Shown in pieces: positions 33,707 through 45,773 of a DNA stretch of 64,000 bases. Position 1 is the stretch's first letter. Every line of letters starts with the position of its first letter. The notes beneath the pieces are model-generated. The model saw only the letters and a program-made list of their open reading frames with translations, was not told where the DNA came from and did no database searches. The DNA is from Mugil cephalus (lineage: Eukaryota > Chordata > Actinopteri > Mugiliformes > Mugilidae), in the NCBI RefSeq assembly GCF_022458985.1, contig NC_061776.1, forward strand, positions 3,013,075 to 3,077,074. The letters run 5' to 3'. The translations under genes and the position numbers were made by a program.

Positions 33707-36389
33707 TGGTTTCTTAAGTTCTAGTGAGTAAAATGAATTCTACTTAAATGTTTTATGTATATTTTCATTATTTTATTGGGTCGACATTGATGCCTCTGCT
33801 GGATTTGACGTATGTGGTGAGTGAGAGGAGACTTTTTGAACTGTTCTGACTGAGTTTCTTGCTCTAGTTAAGACATTCACGTTGCAATATGAGTTAAAAC
33901 ATCCAGATGATGCTGATGTTGGTGTCTACAGTGGCAGCGTCGTAATGATCTGTTAAGAGGAGTTTTGAATAAGGCTGAAGTGTTACCAAAAGGGAAATGA
34001 AACCAAGAACCAGGTGGACCAACGAGGGGAAGAGCACAGACGCTAGAAAGGTAAAGAACAGAACCATATTTATAGATGTTTATTGATTTATTTATCGATT
34101 TTTTGCAAACACGTTCACAACGGATCAAATCTACTGAGTGAGAAACATTCATGCCAGAACCCGACGGTCTACGCATGCAGTCTACGAACAGGAAAGAAAC
34201 TCCACGACAACACAGCTGCTTTACAAAAGGTAACGCCCTCATCATCTTCTTCTCATCATCATCTTCATCAGTGTTAACTTAAACCAGCTGCTAATCGAGA
34301 ACAAATTCTAAACGGAATAAATGAAGTTAGACGACAGCTTCTCAATGCGACGCTGAACTGGAGAAAATTTAAAGTTTTTTTTCTTTAAGAGAAACTTTAC
34401 CTGTGAGTCGACACTAACAGTGACCCAGTAGAGGGTCTAATCTGATCCACAGTGTGAATTTGCAAAGTGCAAAAATTATATAGAAGATTGAAATTTTTTC
34501 TCAATGACAGGAACTTCAATCTCTAATTCATCCACTGATTTAGAAGGAAACGTGGACAGAACACAACACTGAGGCCCAGGAATAGACATCAGACACCAAC
34601 GAGTCCAAATTACACTTATTTTTCTTAAGAAAGTTCATTTTCAGTTTATTAAATGTAAACATTCTCCTAATTTACTTGTTCTTCTTTGCACTGAAACAAA
34701 TGGAAAAAATCTGGAGTTGTCGTTACTTATAGGTTATTATTCTGTTGTGTTACTGGTTCAGATCAAATCGTTGAGATGAAATCAGGCTGAACGTCCAATT
34801 CCAGAATCTTTTCATCCTCCAGAGTTTCCACTTCAGAATCAGTGAACTACCAAGGACAGCGATCCAAGATCTGTATCTGAATCAGAGTTTAAATAAACAC
34901 AGGTGACGTTCAGGGGATTTCTTGGCAAACAGGAACTTATTTCTCTTCTGGCGGGAGAAACCTTTTCACTGCACATCATCAGAGTTTCATCATTTCCTCC
35001 GTAACCCTGTCGTTGGTCGGTCTGATACAGAAGAAGAGCTTCACACTGAGCATGCCCGGCTGAGTGTCATGCATCCTGAACTTTAACAAAGAAACTGAGA
35101 GAGAAAACGCTGGCGCCACCCTGCCCCACCCCCATCCCACCCTGCCTACCCCCCCACCTGATGGTCACATGACACGGACAGAAGGAGGAAATTATCCAGC
35201 TCAAAGAAGAGTAAATGTTTGACACAGAAGACAGACAAGGAAGTTGTAGTTTCTAGGAGGAGGAGAGGTTATATTATTTATATAGATGATGGTTGTAGGT
35301 AACCCCCGCCCTCCCCCCTCAACACCCAAGCTCTCCCTGTTTTCGTGCGGCCCAGGTGCGGCTCTATCCCGAGGCGTTGATGTACAGCTGACTCTGCAGG
35401 ATGTAGTCGATGACGGGTTGACTCAGGTAGTCCACGACGTGGCCGTCCCCGTGCTGCAAGGCCAGTCTGAAGGAGGAGAGAGTCCAGCTCAGTTCAGGAT
35501 GATTTAAATCAGTAAACACCAGATCATGTCAGGACTTCTGCTGATATGGTTTTTATGACCCTATATGGTCCATTTGAGTCTACTACATGATTCTACATAG
35601 CTATGCACCACATGGTAACAGGTCCTTCGCCTTCATCAAGTGGACTCATGCTGGTTCTGCACACAACTAGTTCAGTGTCACTATCCTCTACTTATCGAGA
35701 GCTTTACAACAACATCTAACTTTCCTTGGTGACATGTTTCTGTGGGGGAACTCTGATAAACTTCCCACCACATGGTGACTCGCCTGATAGAATCTGAGCC
35801 CTGTACTTCAATTTCATATAAACGCTCCCTTTAAAAACAAACATGCCTTAGTGACTGTTAGCATAGCATTAGTATGCAGCATGTAGCCATGGTGGCTGTT
35901 AGCTTAGCATTGCTATGTAGCATGTAGCCTTGGTGGCTGTTAGCTTAGCATTGCTATGTAGCATGTAGCCTTGGTGGCTGGGGTCCTGGGGAGTTCCATG
36001 TGTAAATCTCCATCTTCTTCTGGATCGTATAATGAGCTCAATGGTAGAATGTGATGACGTCCAGGAGAAATAAAATGTCCAAAGGTTGAATTGTGTGAAC
36101 GTTGCCTCCTGTAGTGAATCAGTAGCATTTTGGAGCCAGATTCACTTTAAGAGGTAAAAACCCAACGTGGAGGAACTTTGGGTTCTTTGGTTTGATCCTA
36201 ATGTCCAGAAGGAGAGTGGACCTGGTTCTGTTTCACTAGAACCTTTGGAGAACATGTGAGCTCTGTGGGGTTTCTAGGAACTCTGGGTCCAGGTCTAGTC
36301 CAGGTCTGGTTCAGGGGTTAATGGATGAGATCAGAAGGATATCACTCATTAATAAGACACTATGTTACTGACACTAAAGTCTGACCTAT

Positions 36390-36420
36390 CCATCCATCCA
36401 TCCATCCATTCATTCATTCA
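36390..36420 (+). repeat. (CATC)n microsatellite, copy 1
   Basis: Runs of CCAT then TCAT; its twin lies at 42455-42485 in the second unit. Confidence 0.8.
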
Positions 36421-38127
36421 CAGTGACACTTGCGTCCTTAAAGTTCCAAACAGAAAACCAACAGCAGCGACTACAGATACAGGACCAAACATCTTCTGTT
36501 TAATATCTTTAGTCCCACCTGCTCTTGGTGGAGCTGACGATGGCCATCGGATGGTTCGTCGCATCTTTTACCACGATGATGTTTTCCTGAAACCAAGAGC
36601 AGAGCGGAGATCAGCAGATATTATTTCCCGCGGTCGACCAGGAGCTGAGCGGTGAAACGCAGCGCTGACCTTAAACTTGCGGAGAATGGATGAGTGATTC
36701 ATGATCTTCTCCGTGTCGACGCCGTCACGAGGAACCACCACGATCCCAAAGTCCCCCACGATCACCTCCATCTGAAAGAAGAAAACAACCATCGGGACTC
36801 CAGCTTCAGAGCGTGAGGCTAACGGCTAATGACTCAATTTACCGACTCAATTTAACTTTGTGACTAAACGTGTTTTCAGATCAAACTCCAGTTGGAAGTT
36901 TCCATCCAAATGTTTTTAAATGAATGTTGGTTCATTAAAGGTGAACAACTGACTCTTTGTTAAGCTTCTGATTGGTCTGCTGTCCACCAATCAGAGGGCT
37001 CCGAGTCTTTGAATGCCTGTGTTACTGCTGTTAGTCACGGAGGTTAATAAAATAAAAACCTGTAAGTGATGACAACTCCACACTTTTTCTATTGGTTTTA
37101 GTCCAAAGAAGAACAAGGAAATATGAGAATGTTTACATCTGATAAACTGTCCTTCAGAAAAATTTAATTACTTAAGACAAATAAGAGTGAGTTGTGTTCA
37201 CTGCTGTCTGCTGTTTAGTCCTGGGTCTCACTTGTTCTTTCAATTTCTCTGCATGTCGTGAACATAGAGGGAAATTGACAATAATCTTTAATTCTGAAAT
37301 CTTGAATCTTGGATTAGATCCTCTGGTTGGCCGAACGTTTGACAGATGAGCCATAGAAGGACTCTGAAACCCTGTAATCAGAAAGTCTAGAGACAACGTG
37401 TAGGCGAGACAGCTAACATTAGTAGTCATGCTAACATCAGCAGGCGTTACATGAATTACCATTTTCATTTTTCTTTCTTCTTTCACTCAAAGAAACAAAA
37501 TGTCTTATTTTAACCAATTGAAAAATTCATGAGTTGTACGGTTATTAAATATTCACCACCGCTGTGGTTTGACTATACTACAGTCTAACCTACCAACAGT
37601 AACTCAGGACGTCAGAAGCCCTCTGATTGGTGGTCAGCCGACCAATCAGACGGCCAACGAAGGGTCGACACTCCCACATGTGTCTGTGAAGGTTCCCAGT
37701 CATCCAGGTCATGGTTTATATTCAAAAACAACTGAAAAAGGGAAACTGGACGTGTAGAGTTTTGAGAAGAAGTTTCATCTGAGTAGCTTCTTCAGTTCTA
37801 AGAGACTAGAGGGAGTTTTCCATTTAAACCTCGAACTTTCCTCCAGTCCCTTAGAACTGAAGAAGAACAGACAAAATGTCGTCTCAAAAAAAACTTTACA
37901 GTGGAGTTGCCTTTTTTAAACGCTTTTTGGATGTCAACACTCCCACTCAAAGTTTTTATGTCGCAACATAAAAACATGTGGATGGAGAAACACCTGCGGT
38001 CGGTTAGTGTTTGATCACCTGACCAGTTGTTGACTCAGGAAAGTTTGCTACAAAGTCTTGATCATCAACGACCAGAACCAGAACATCTTCAGGCTCCTTT
38101 ATATGATGTCGAGCTGCTGCTAACATA

Positions 38128-38734
38128 CACTATACTGCCAGAAGTCATTAATCCAGATAATTAAATCCAGGTGTTCCAGTCCCTTCCATGTCCTCAGGTG
38201 TATAAATCCAACCCCCAGGCTGCGACTGCTTCTACAAACATTAGTGAAACAATGTCTATTAAATAATCCACAGTCAACTCTCAGTTGTTTTAGAACAAAG
38301 ACGGAGCGGGGGGGTCATTATAGTGAGGTCACAGAGAGTCCTGATGTTTAGCTTCAGATTAGCTCCAGAACAGAGTGTAGACAGAGAGCTTCATGGAATG
38401 GGTTTCCATGGCCCCCGGAGCACAAAGCCAGGTCCATAAAGACCTGGATGAGGAAGAACTGGACTGGCCTCACAGAGTCCTGACCAACAGAGAACCCCTT
38501 TGGGATGAATTAGATCTGGACTGTGAGCCAGGGCTTCTCCTCCAACATCACTAATGAGCTTCTGGAAGAAAGGTCAAAAACTCCCATCAACACACTGAAC
38601 ACACTAAACCTGAAGAGTTGAAGCTGTTAGAGCTGCAGAGACTGGAGACGTCACATTAAAATCCTAGAGATGAACAATAGACGTCACTGAAGTTCATACG
38701 AAGGCAGGTGACCGGATACGTTGGCAGTATAGTG
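38128..38734. mobile_element. Tc1/mariner-type non-autonomous element, copy 1
   Basis: Inverted ends CACTATACTGCCA and TGGCAGTATAGTG flanked by TA target duplications. The interior (GGTCCATAAAGACCTGGATG, then CCTTTGGGATGAATTAGA) is a decayed fish Tc1-like transposase region with no open frame. It lies in nmnat2 intron 8. Confidence 0.7.
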
Positions 38735-39204
38735 TAGCTAGCTGGTGGTTAGATGATTAAGGCTGCAGCTGCTTCCTTTGTCAACAACAGGTGGACCTTT
38801 ACGACAGGGAGAGAGGTAAAGGGGGTGGGGCTACACTGGGGTGGGCGGGGTCAACATGTCAGTGGGTGGGGTCACCGTGAGCTTACATCACTGTCCTTCC
38901 AGAGGCCAGGGATGCAGAAGGACTCCAGGAGGTCACTGCCACACAGGAGCAAGATGCGTAACTCTACAGACAACGAACAGGCAGGAGGAGAGAGACGAGC
39001 TCAGTAACACGGAGAAAAACCAGACGACACCCGAACCCAGAAAACACTCACCGATCTCCTCGTATCTCATGGCTGTCCCCAGGTTGGCGTTTTCATCTGA
39101 GACCAGACAGAGTGAGACAAGACATTCAGTAACTGTACGATTTAAACATCAGACCTGGAGGGTGAGGAGGAGCTAGAGGAGGTCCTCATGGATGGACCAA
39201 ACTG

Positions 39205-39213
39205 GAGGAGAAC

Positions 39214-39274
<61 letters not shown>

Positions 39275-39309
39275 GGAGGAGGAGGAGGAGGAGGAGGAGG
39301 AGGAGGACA
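39205..39309 (+). repeat. (GGA)n microsatellite, copy 1
   Basis: GAG/GAA triplet run downstream of exon 6 in intron 6. The poly-Glu or poly-Ser ORFs over it are artefacts. Confidence 0.9.
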
Positions 39310-39415
39310 CGTTTCTTACCGACGAAGGTGAAGCGCTCAATGTGTGGATGGACGCAGCAGATTTTACCCAAACTCTCACTGATCTTCCCCCAGAGTTTAA
39401 CTAAGGAGAGAGGAG

Positions 39416-39465
<50 letters not shown>

Positions 39466-39571
39466 CATCATCTTCATCATCATCATCATCATCATCATCA
39501 TCTTCATCATCATTGTCTTCATCATCATCATCATCATCATCATCATTGTCTTCATCATCATCATCATCATC

Positions 39572-39606
<35 letters not shown>

Positions 39607-39612
39607 CATCAC

Positions 39613-39655
<43 letters not shown>

Positions 39656-39700
39656 TTCATCATCTTCATCATCATCACCATCATCACCATCATCATCATG
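39416..39700 (+). repeat. (CAT)n microsatellite, copy 1
   Basis: About 285 bases of CAT triplets with CTT and CAC interruptions, in the intron between truncated exon 5 and exon 6. The poly-His and poly-Met ORFs over it are artefacts. Confidence 0.95.
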
Positions 39701-40186
39701 GAGTGGGCGGAGCTTGACTCACCAGCTGTGGGCTTGTTGTGATTCATGTTGTTGTGGTTCTGGTAAATGGGCGGGGCCTGGTTCTGTGGCTGACCAATCA
39801 CAGGAGTTGTAGACGGCGTGTTGACGTTGGACAGGTTTGTTAAGTTCTAGTGAGTAAAATGAATTCTACTTAAATGTTTTATGTATATTTTCATTATTTT
39901 ATTGGGTCGACATTGATGCCTCTGCTGGATTTGACGTATGTGGTGAGTGAGAGGAGACTTTTTGAACTGTTCTGACTGAGTTTCTTGCTCTAGTTAAGAC
40001 ATTCACGTTGCAATATGAGTTAAAACATCCAGATGATGTTGATGTTGGTGTCTACAGTGGCAGCGTCGTAATGATCTGTTAAGAGGAGTTTTGAATATGT
40101 AGGAGGTCATTGAAGGACCAGATGGACCAACGAGGGGAAGAGCACAGACGCTAGAAAGGTAAAGAACAGAACCATATTTATAGATG

Positions 40187-40200
40187 TTTATTGATTTATT
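40187..40200 (-). terminator. Candidate poly(A) signals of nmnat2
   Basis: Minus-strand AATAAA at 40192-40187 and again at 40200-40195, about 1.3 kb after the stop codon. Identical words lie at 34079-34092 in copy 1. Confidence 0.4.
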
Positions 40201-41469
40201 TATCGATTTTTTGCAAACACGTTCACAACGGATCAAATCTACTGAGTGAGAAACATTCATGCCAGAACCCGACGGTCTACGCATGCAGTCTACGAACAGG
40301 AAAGAAACTCCACGACAACACAGCTGCTTTACAAAAGGTAACGCCCTCATCATCTTCTTCGTCATCATCATCTTCATCAGTGTTAACTTAAACCAGCTGC
40401 TAATCGAGAACAAATTCTAAACGGAATAAATGAAGTTAGACGACAGCTTCTCAATGCGACGCTGAACTGGAGAAAATTTAAAGTTTTTTTTCTTTAAGAG
40501 AAACTTTACCTGTGAGTCGACACTAACAGTGACCCAGTAGACGGTCTAATCTGATCCACGGTGTGAATTTGCAAAGTGCAAAAATTATATAGAAGATTGA
40601 AATTTTTTCTCAATGACAGTAACTTCAATCTCTAATTCATCCACTGATTTAGAAGGAAACGTGGACAGAACACAACACTGAGGCCCAGGAATAGACATCA
40701 GACACCAACGAGTCCAAATTACACTTATTTTTCTTAAGAAAGTTCATTTTCAGTTTATTAAATGTAAACATTCTCCTAATTTACTTGTTCTTCTTTGCAC
40801 TGAAACAAATGGAAAAAATCTGGAGTTGTCGTTACTTATAGGTTATTATTCTGTTGTGTTACTGGTTCAGATCAAATCGTTGAGATGAAATCAGGCTGAA
40901 CGTCCAATTCCAGAATCTTTTCATCCTCCAGAGTTTCCACTTCAGAATCAGTGAACTACCAAGGACAGCGATCCAAGATCTGTATCTGAATCAGAGTTTA
41001 AATAAACACAGGTGACGTTCAGGGGATTTCTTGGCAAACAGGAAATTATTTCTCTTCTGGCGGGAGAAACCTTTTCACTGCACATCATCAGTTTCATCAT
41101 TTCCTCCGTAACCCTGTCGTTGGTCGGTCTGATACAGAAGAAGAGCTTCACACTGAGCATGCCCGGCTGAGTGTCATGCATCCTGAACTTTAACAAAGAA
41201 ACTGAGAGAGAAAACGCTGGCGCCACCCTGCCCCACCCCCATCCCACCCTGCCTACCCCCCCACCTGATGGTCACATGACACGGACAGAAGGAGGAAATT
41301 ATCCAGCTCAAAGAAGAGTAAATGTTTGACACAGAAGACAGACGAGGAAGTTGTAGTTTCTAGGAGGAGGAGAGGTTATATTATTTATATAGATGATGGT
41401 TGTAGGTAACCCCCGCCCTCCCCCCTCAACACCCAAGCTCTCCCTGTTTTCGTGCGGCCAGGTGCGGCT

Positions 41470-44400
41470 CTATCCCGAGGCGTTGATGTACAGCTGACTC
41501 TGCAGGATGTAGTCGATGACGGGTTGACTCAGGTAGTCCACGACGTGGCCGTCCCCGTGCTGCAAGGCCAGTCTGAAGGAGGAGAGAGTCCAGCTCAGTT
41601 CAGGATGATTTAAATCAGTAAACACCAGATCATGTCAGGACTTCTGCTGATATGGTTTTTATGACCCTACATGATCCATTTGAGTCTACTACATGATTCT
41701 ACATAGCTATGCACCACATGGTAACAGGTCCTTCGCCTTCATCAAGTGGACTCATGCTGGTTCTGCACACAACTAGTTCAGTGTCACTATCCTCTACTTA
41801 TCGAGAGCTTTACAACAACATCTAACTTTCCTTGGTGACATGTTTCTGTGGGGGAACTCTGATAAACTTCCCACCACATGGTGACTCGCCTGATAGAATC
41901 TGAGCCCTGTACTTCAATTTCATATAAACGCTCCCTTTAAAAACAAACATGCCTTAGTGACTGTTAGCATAGCATTAGTATGCAGCATGTAGCCATGGTG
42001 GCTGTTAGCTTAGCATTGCTATGTAGCATGTAGCCTTGGTGGCTGGGGTCCTGGGGAGTTCCGTGTGTAAATCTCCATCTTCTTCTGGATCGTATAATGA
42101 GCTCAATGGTAGAGTGTGATGACGTCCAGGAGAAATAAAATGTCCAAAGGTTGAATTGTGTGAACGTTGCCTCCTGTAGTGAATCAGTAGCATTTTGGAG
42201 CCAGATTCACTTTAAGAGGTAAAAACCCAACGTGGAGGAACTTTGGGTTCTTTGGTTTGATCCTAATGTCCAGATGGAGAGTGGACCTGGTTCTGTTTCA
42301 CTAGAACCTTTGGAGAACATGTGAGCTCTGTGGGGTTTCTAGGAACTCTGGGTCCAGGTCTAGTCCAGGTCTGGTTCAGGGGTTAATGGATGAGATCAGA
42401 AGGATATCACTCATTAATAAGACACTATGTTACTGACACTAAAGTCTGACCTATCCATCCATCCATCCATCCATTCATTCATTCACAGTGACACTTGCGT
42501 CCCTTAAAGTTCCAAACAGAAAACCAACAGCAGCGACTACAGATACAGGACCAAACATCTTCTGTTTAATATCTTTAGTCCCACCTGCTCTTGGTGGAGC
42601 TGACGATGGCCATCGGATGGTTCGTCGCATCTTTTACCACGATGATGTTTTCCTGAAACCAAGAGCAGAGCGGAGATCAGCAGATATTATTTCCCGCGGT
42701 CGACCAGGAGCTGAGCAGTGAAACGCAGCGCTGACCTTAAACTTGCGGAGAATGGACGAGTGATTCATGATCTTCTCCGTGTCGACGCCGTCACGAGGAA
42801 CCACCACGATCCCAAAGTCCCCCACGATCACCTCCATCTGAAAGAAGAAAACAACCATCGGGACTCCAGCTTCAGAGCGTGAGGCTAACGGCTAATGACT
42901 CAATTTACCGACTCAATTTAACTTTGTGACTAAACGTGTTTTCAGATCAAACTCCAGTTGGAAGTTTCCATCCAAATGTTTTTAAATGAATGTTGGTTCA
43001 TTAAAGGTCAACAACTGACTCTTTGTTAAGCTTCTGATTGGTCTGCTGTCCACCAATCAGAGGGCTCCGAGTCTTTGAATGCCTGTGTTACTGCTGTTAG
43101 TCACGGAGGTTAATAAAATAAAAACCTGTAAGTGACGACAACTTCACACTTTTTCTATTGGTTTTAGTCCAAAGAAGAACAAGGAAATATGAGAATGTTT
43201 ACATCTGATAAACTGTCCTTCAGAAAAATTTAATTACTTAAGACAAATAAGAGTGAGTTGTGTTCACTGCTGTCTGCTGTTTAGTCCTGGGTCTCACTTG
43301 TTCTTTCAATTTCTCTGCATGTCGTGAACATAGAGGGAAATTGACAATAATCTTTAATTCTGAAATCTTGAATCTTGGATTAGATCCTCTGGGTGGCCGA
43401 ACGTTTGACAGATGAGCCATAGAAGGACTCTGAAACCCTGTAATCAGAAAGTCTAGAGACAACGTGTAGGCGAGACAGCTAACATTAGTAGTCATGCTAA
43501 CATCAGCAGGCGTTACATGAATTACCATTTTCATTTTTCTTTCTTCTTTCACTCAAAGAAACAAAATGTCTTATTTTAACCAATTGAAAAATTCATGAGT
43601 CGTACGGTTATTAAATATTCACCACCGCTGTGGTTTGACTATACTACAGTCTAACCTACCAACAGTAACTCAGGACGTCAGAAGCCCTCTGATTGGTGGT
43701 CAGCCGACCAATCAGACGGCCAACGAAGGGTCGACACTCCCACATGTGTCTGTGAAGGTTCCCAGTCATCCAGGTCATGGTTTATATTCAAAAACAACTG
43801 AAAAAGGGAAACTGGACGTGTAGAGTTTTGAGAAGAAGTTTCATCTGAGTAGCTTCTTCAGTTCTAAGAGACTAGAGGGAGTTTTCCATTTCAACCTCAA
43901 ACTTTCCTCCAGTCCCTTAGAAATGAAGAAGAACAGACAAAATGTCGTCTCAAAAAAAACTTTACAGTGGAGTTGCCCTTTTTAAACGCTTTTTGGATGT
44001 CAACACTCCCACTCAAAGTTTTTATGTCGCAACATAAAAACATGTGGATGGAGAAACACCTGCGGTCGGTTAGTGTTTGATCACCTGACCAGTTGTTGAC
44101 TCAGGAAAGTTTGCTACAAAGTCTTGATCATCAACGACCAGAACCAGAACATCTTCAGGCTCCTTTATATGATGTCGAGCTGCTGCTAACATACACTATA
44201 CTGCCAGAAGTCATTAATCCAGATAATTAAATCCAGGTGTTCCAGTCCCTTCCATGTCCTCAGGTGTATAAATCCAACCCCCAGGCTGCGACTGCTTCTA
44301 CAAACATTAGTGAAACAATGTCTATTAAATAATCCACAGTCAACTCTCAGTTGTTTTAGAACAAAGACGGAGCGGGGGGGTCATTATAGTGAGGTCACAG

Positions 44401-45278
44401 AGAGTCCTGATGTTTAGCTTCAGATTAGCTCCAGAACAGAGTGTAGACAGAGAGCTTCATGGAATGGGTTTCCATGGCCCCCGGAGCACAAAGCCAGGTC
44501 CATAAAGACCTGGATGAGGAAGAACTGGACTGGCCTCACAGAGTCCTGACCAACAGAGAACCCCTTTGGGATGAATTAGATCTGGACTGTGAGCCAGGGC
44601 TTCTCCTCCAACATCACTAATGAGCTTCTGGAAGAAAGGTCAAAAACTCCCATCAACACACTGAACACACTAAACCTGAAGAGTTGAAGCTGTTAGAGCT
44701 GCAGAGACTGGAGACGTCACATTAAAATCCTAGAGATGAACAATAGACGTCACTGAAGTTCATACGAAGGCAGGTGACCGGATACGTTGGCAGTATAGTG
44801 TAGCTAGCTGGTGGTTAGATGATTAAGGCTGCAGCTGCTTCCTTTGTCAACAACAGGTGGACCTTTACGACAGGGAGAGAGGTAAAGGGGGTGGGGCTAC
44901 ACTGGGGTGGGCGGGGTCAACATGTCAGTGGTGGGGTCACCGTGAGCTTACATCACTGTCCTTCCAGAGGCCAGGGATGCAGAAGGACTCCAGGAGGTCA
45001 CTGCCACACAGGAGCAAGATGCGTAACTCTACAGACAACGAACAGGCAGGAGGAGAGAGACGAGCTCAGTAACACGGAGAAAAACCAGACGACACCCGAA
45101 CCCAGAAAACACTCACCGATCTCCTCGTATCTCATGGCTGTCCCCAGGTTGGCGTTTTCATCTGAGACCAGACAGAGTGAGACAAGACATTCAGTAACTG
45201 TACGATTTAAACATCAGACCTGGAGGGTGAGGAGGAGCTAGAGGAGGTCCTCATGGATGGACCAAACTGGAGGAGAAC

Positions 45279-45339
<61 letters not shown>

Positions 45340-45741
45340 GGAGGAGGAGGAGGAGGAGGAGGAGGAGGAGGAGGACACGTTTCTTACCGACGAAGGTGAA
45401 GCGCTCAATGTGTGGATGGACGCAGCAGATTTTACCCAAACTCTCACTGATCTTCCCCCAGAGTTTTAGAACTAAGTCATCACCATCGATATCCATCATC
45501 ATCATCTCATCATCATTTCATCATCATCATATCATCACCATCATCATCATCATCATCATCATCTTCATCATCATCTTCATCATCATCATCATCATTTATC
45601 ATCATTGTCTTCATCATCATCATATCATCATCATCATTGTCATCATCATCTTCATCATCATCTTCATCATCATCATCATCATCATCATTATCATCTCATC
45701 ATCATCTCATCATCATCATCTCATCCATCAACATCATCATC

Positions 45742-45773
<32 letters not shown>

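Larger units (their letters stand above)
33707..39835. repeat. Tandem duplication unit, copy 1 (nmnat2 3' half)
   Basis: Nearly identical to 39834-46002; the offset between homologous points drifts from 6126 to 6065 and then 6167 because of small indels and microsatellite length. Copy 1 has an extra unit of about 41 bases near 35900-35945, a divergent block at 33967-34016, and a longer, purer (CAT)n run. It holds nmnat2 exons 6-11 and part of exon 5. Confidence 0.9.
35364..39835 (-). pseudogene. Duplicate 3' fragment of nmnat2 (truncated exon 5 to exon 11)
   Basis: Homologues of exons 5 (39723-39835, truncated at its 5' side), 6 (39320-39400), 7 (39052-39096), 8 (38887-38963), 9 (36670-36771), 10 (36519-36586) and 11 (35364-35466). 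All retain open frames and GT-AG sites except exon 5, which has lost its first codons and its acceptor. Coding differences from the other copy are minimal: one synonymous change in exon 9 and one codon fewer in exon 6. Without a promoter or exons 1-4 it cannot make NMNAT2 alone. It could serve as an alternative 3' set of exons, or be a haplotype wrongly kept in the assembly. Confidence 0.8.

Noticed and set aside
37172-37486. 104-codon minus-strand ORF, duplicated at 43238-43552
   Set aside because: Present in both units only because they are duplicated; shares an RTKQQ reading with a repeat at 48300-48614, so it is transposon-derived intronic sequence.
39192-39812. Long poly-Glu, poly-Ser, poly-His and poly-Met ORFs, repeated at 45251-45968
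   Set aside because: They are translations of GGA and CAT microsatellites in nmnat2 introns, open in several frames at once.
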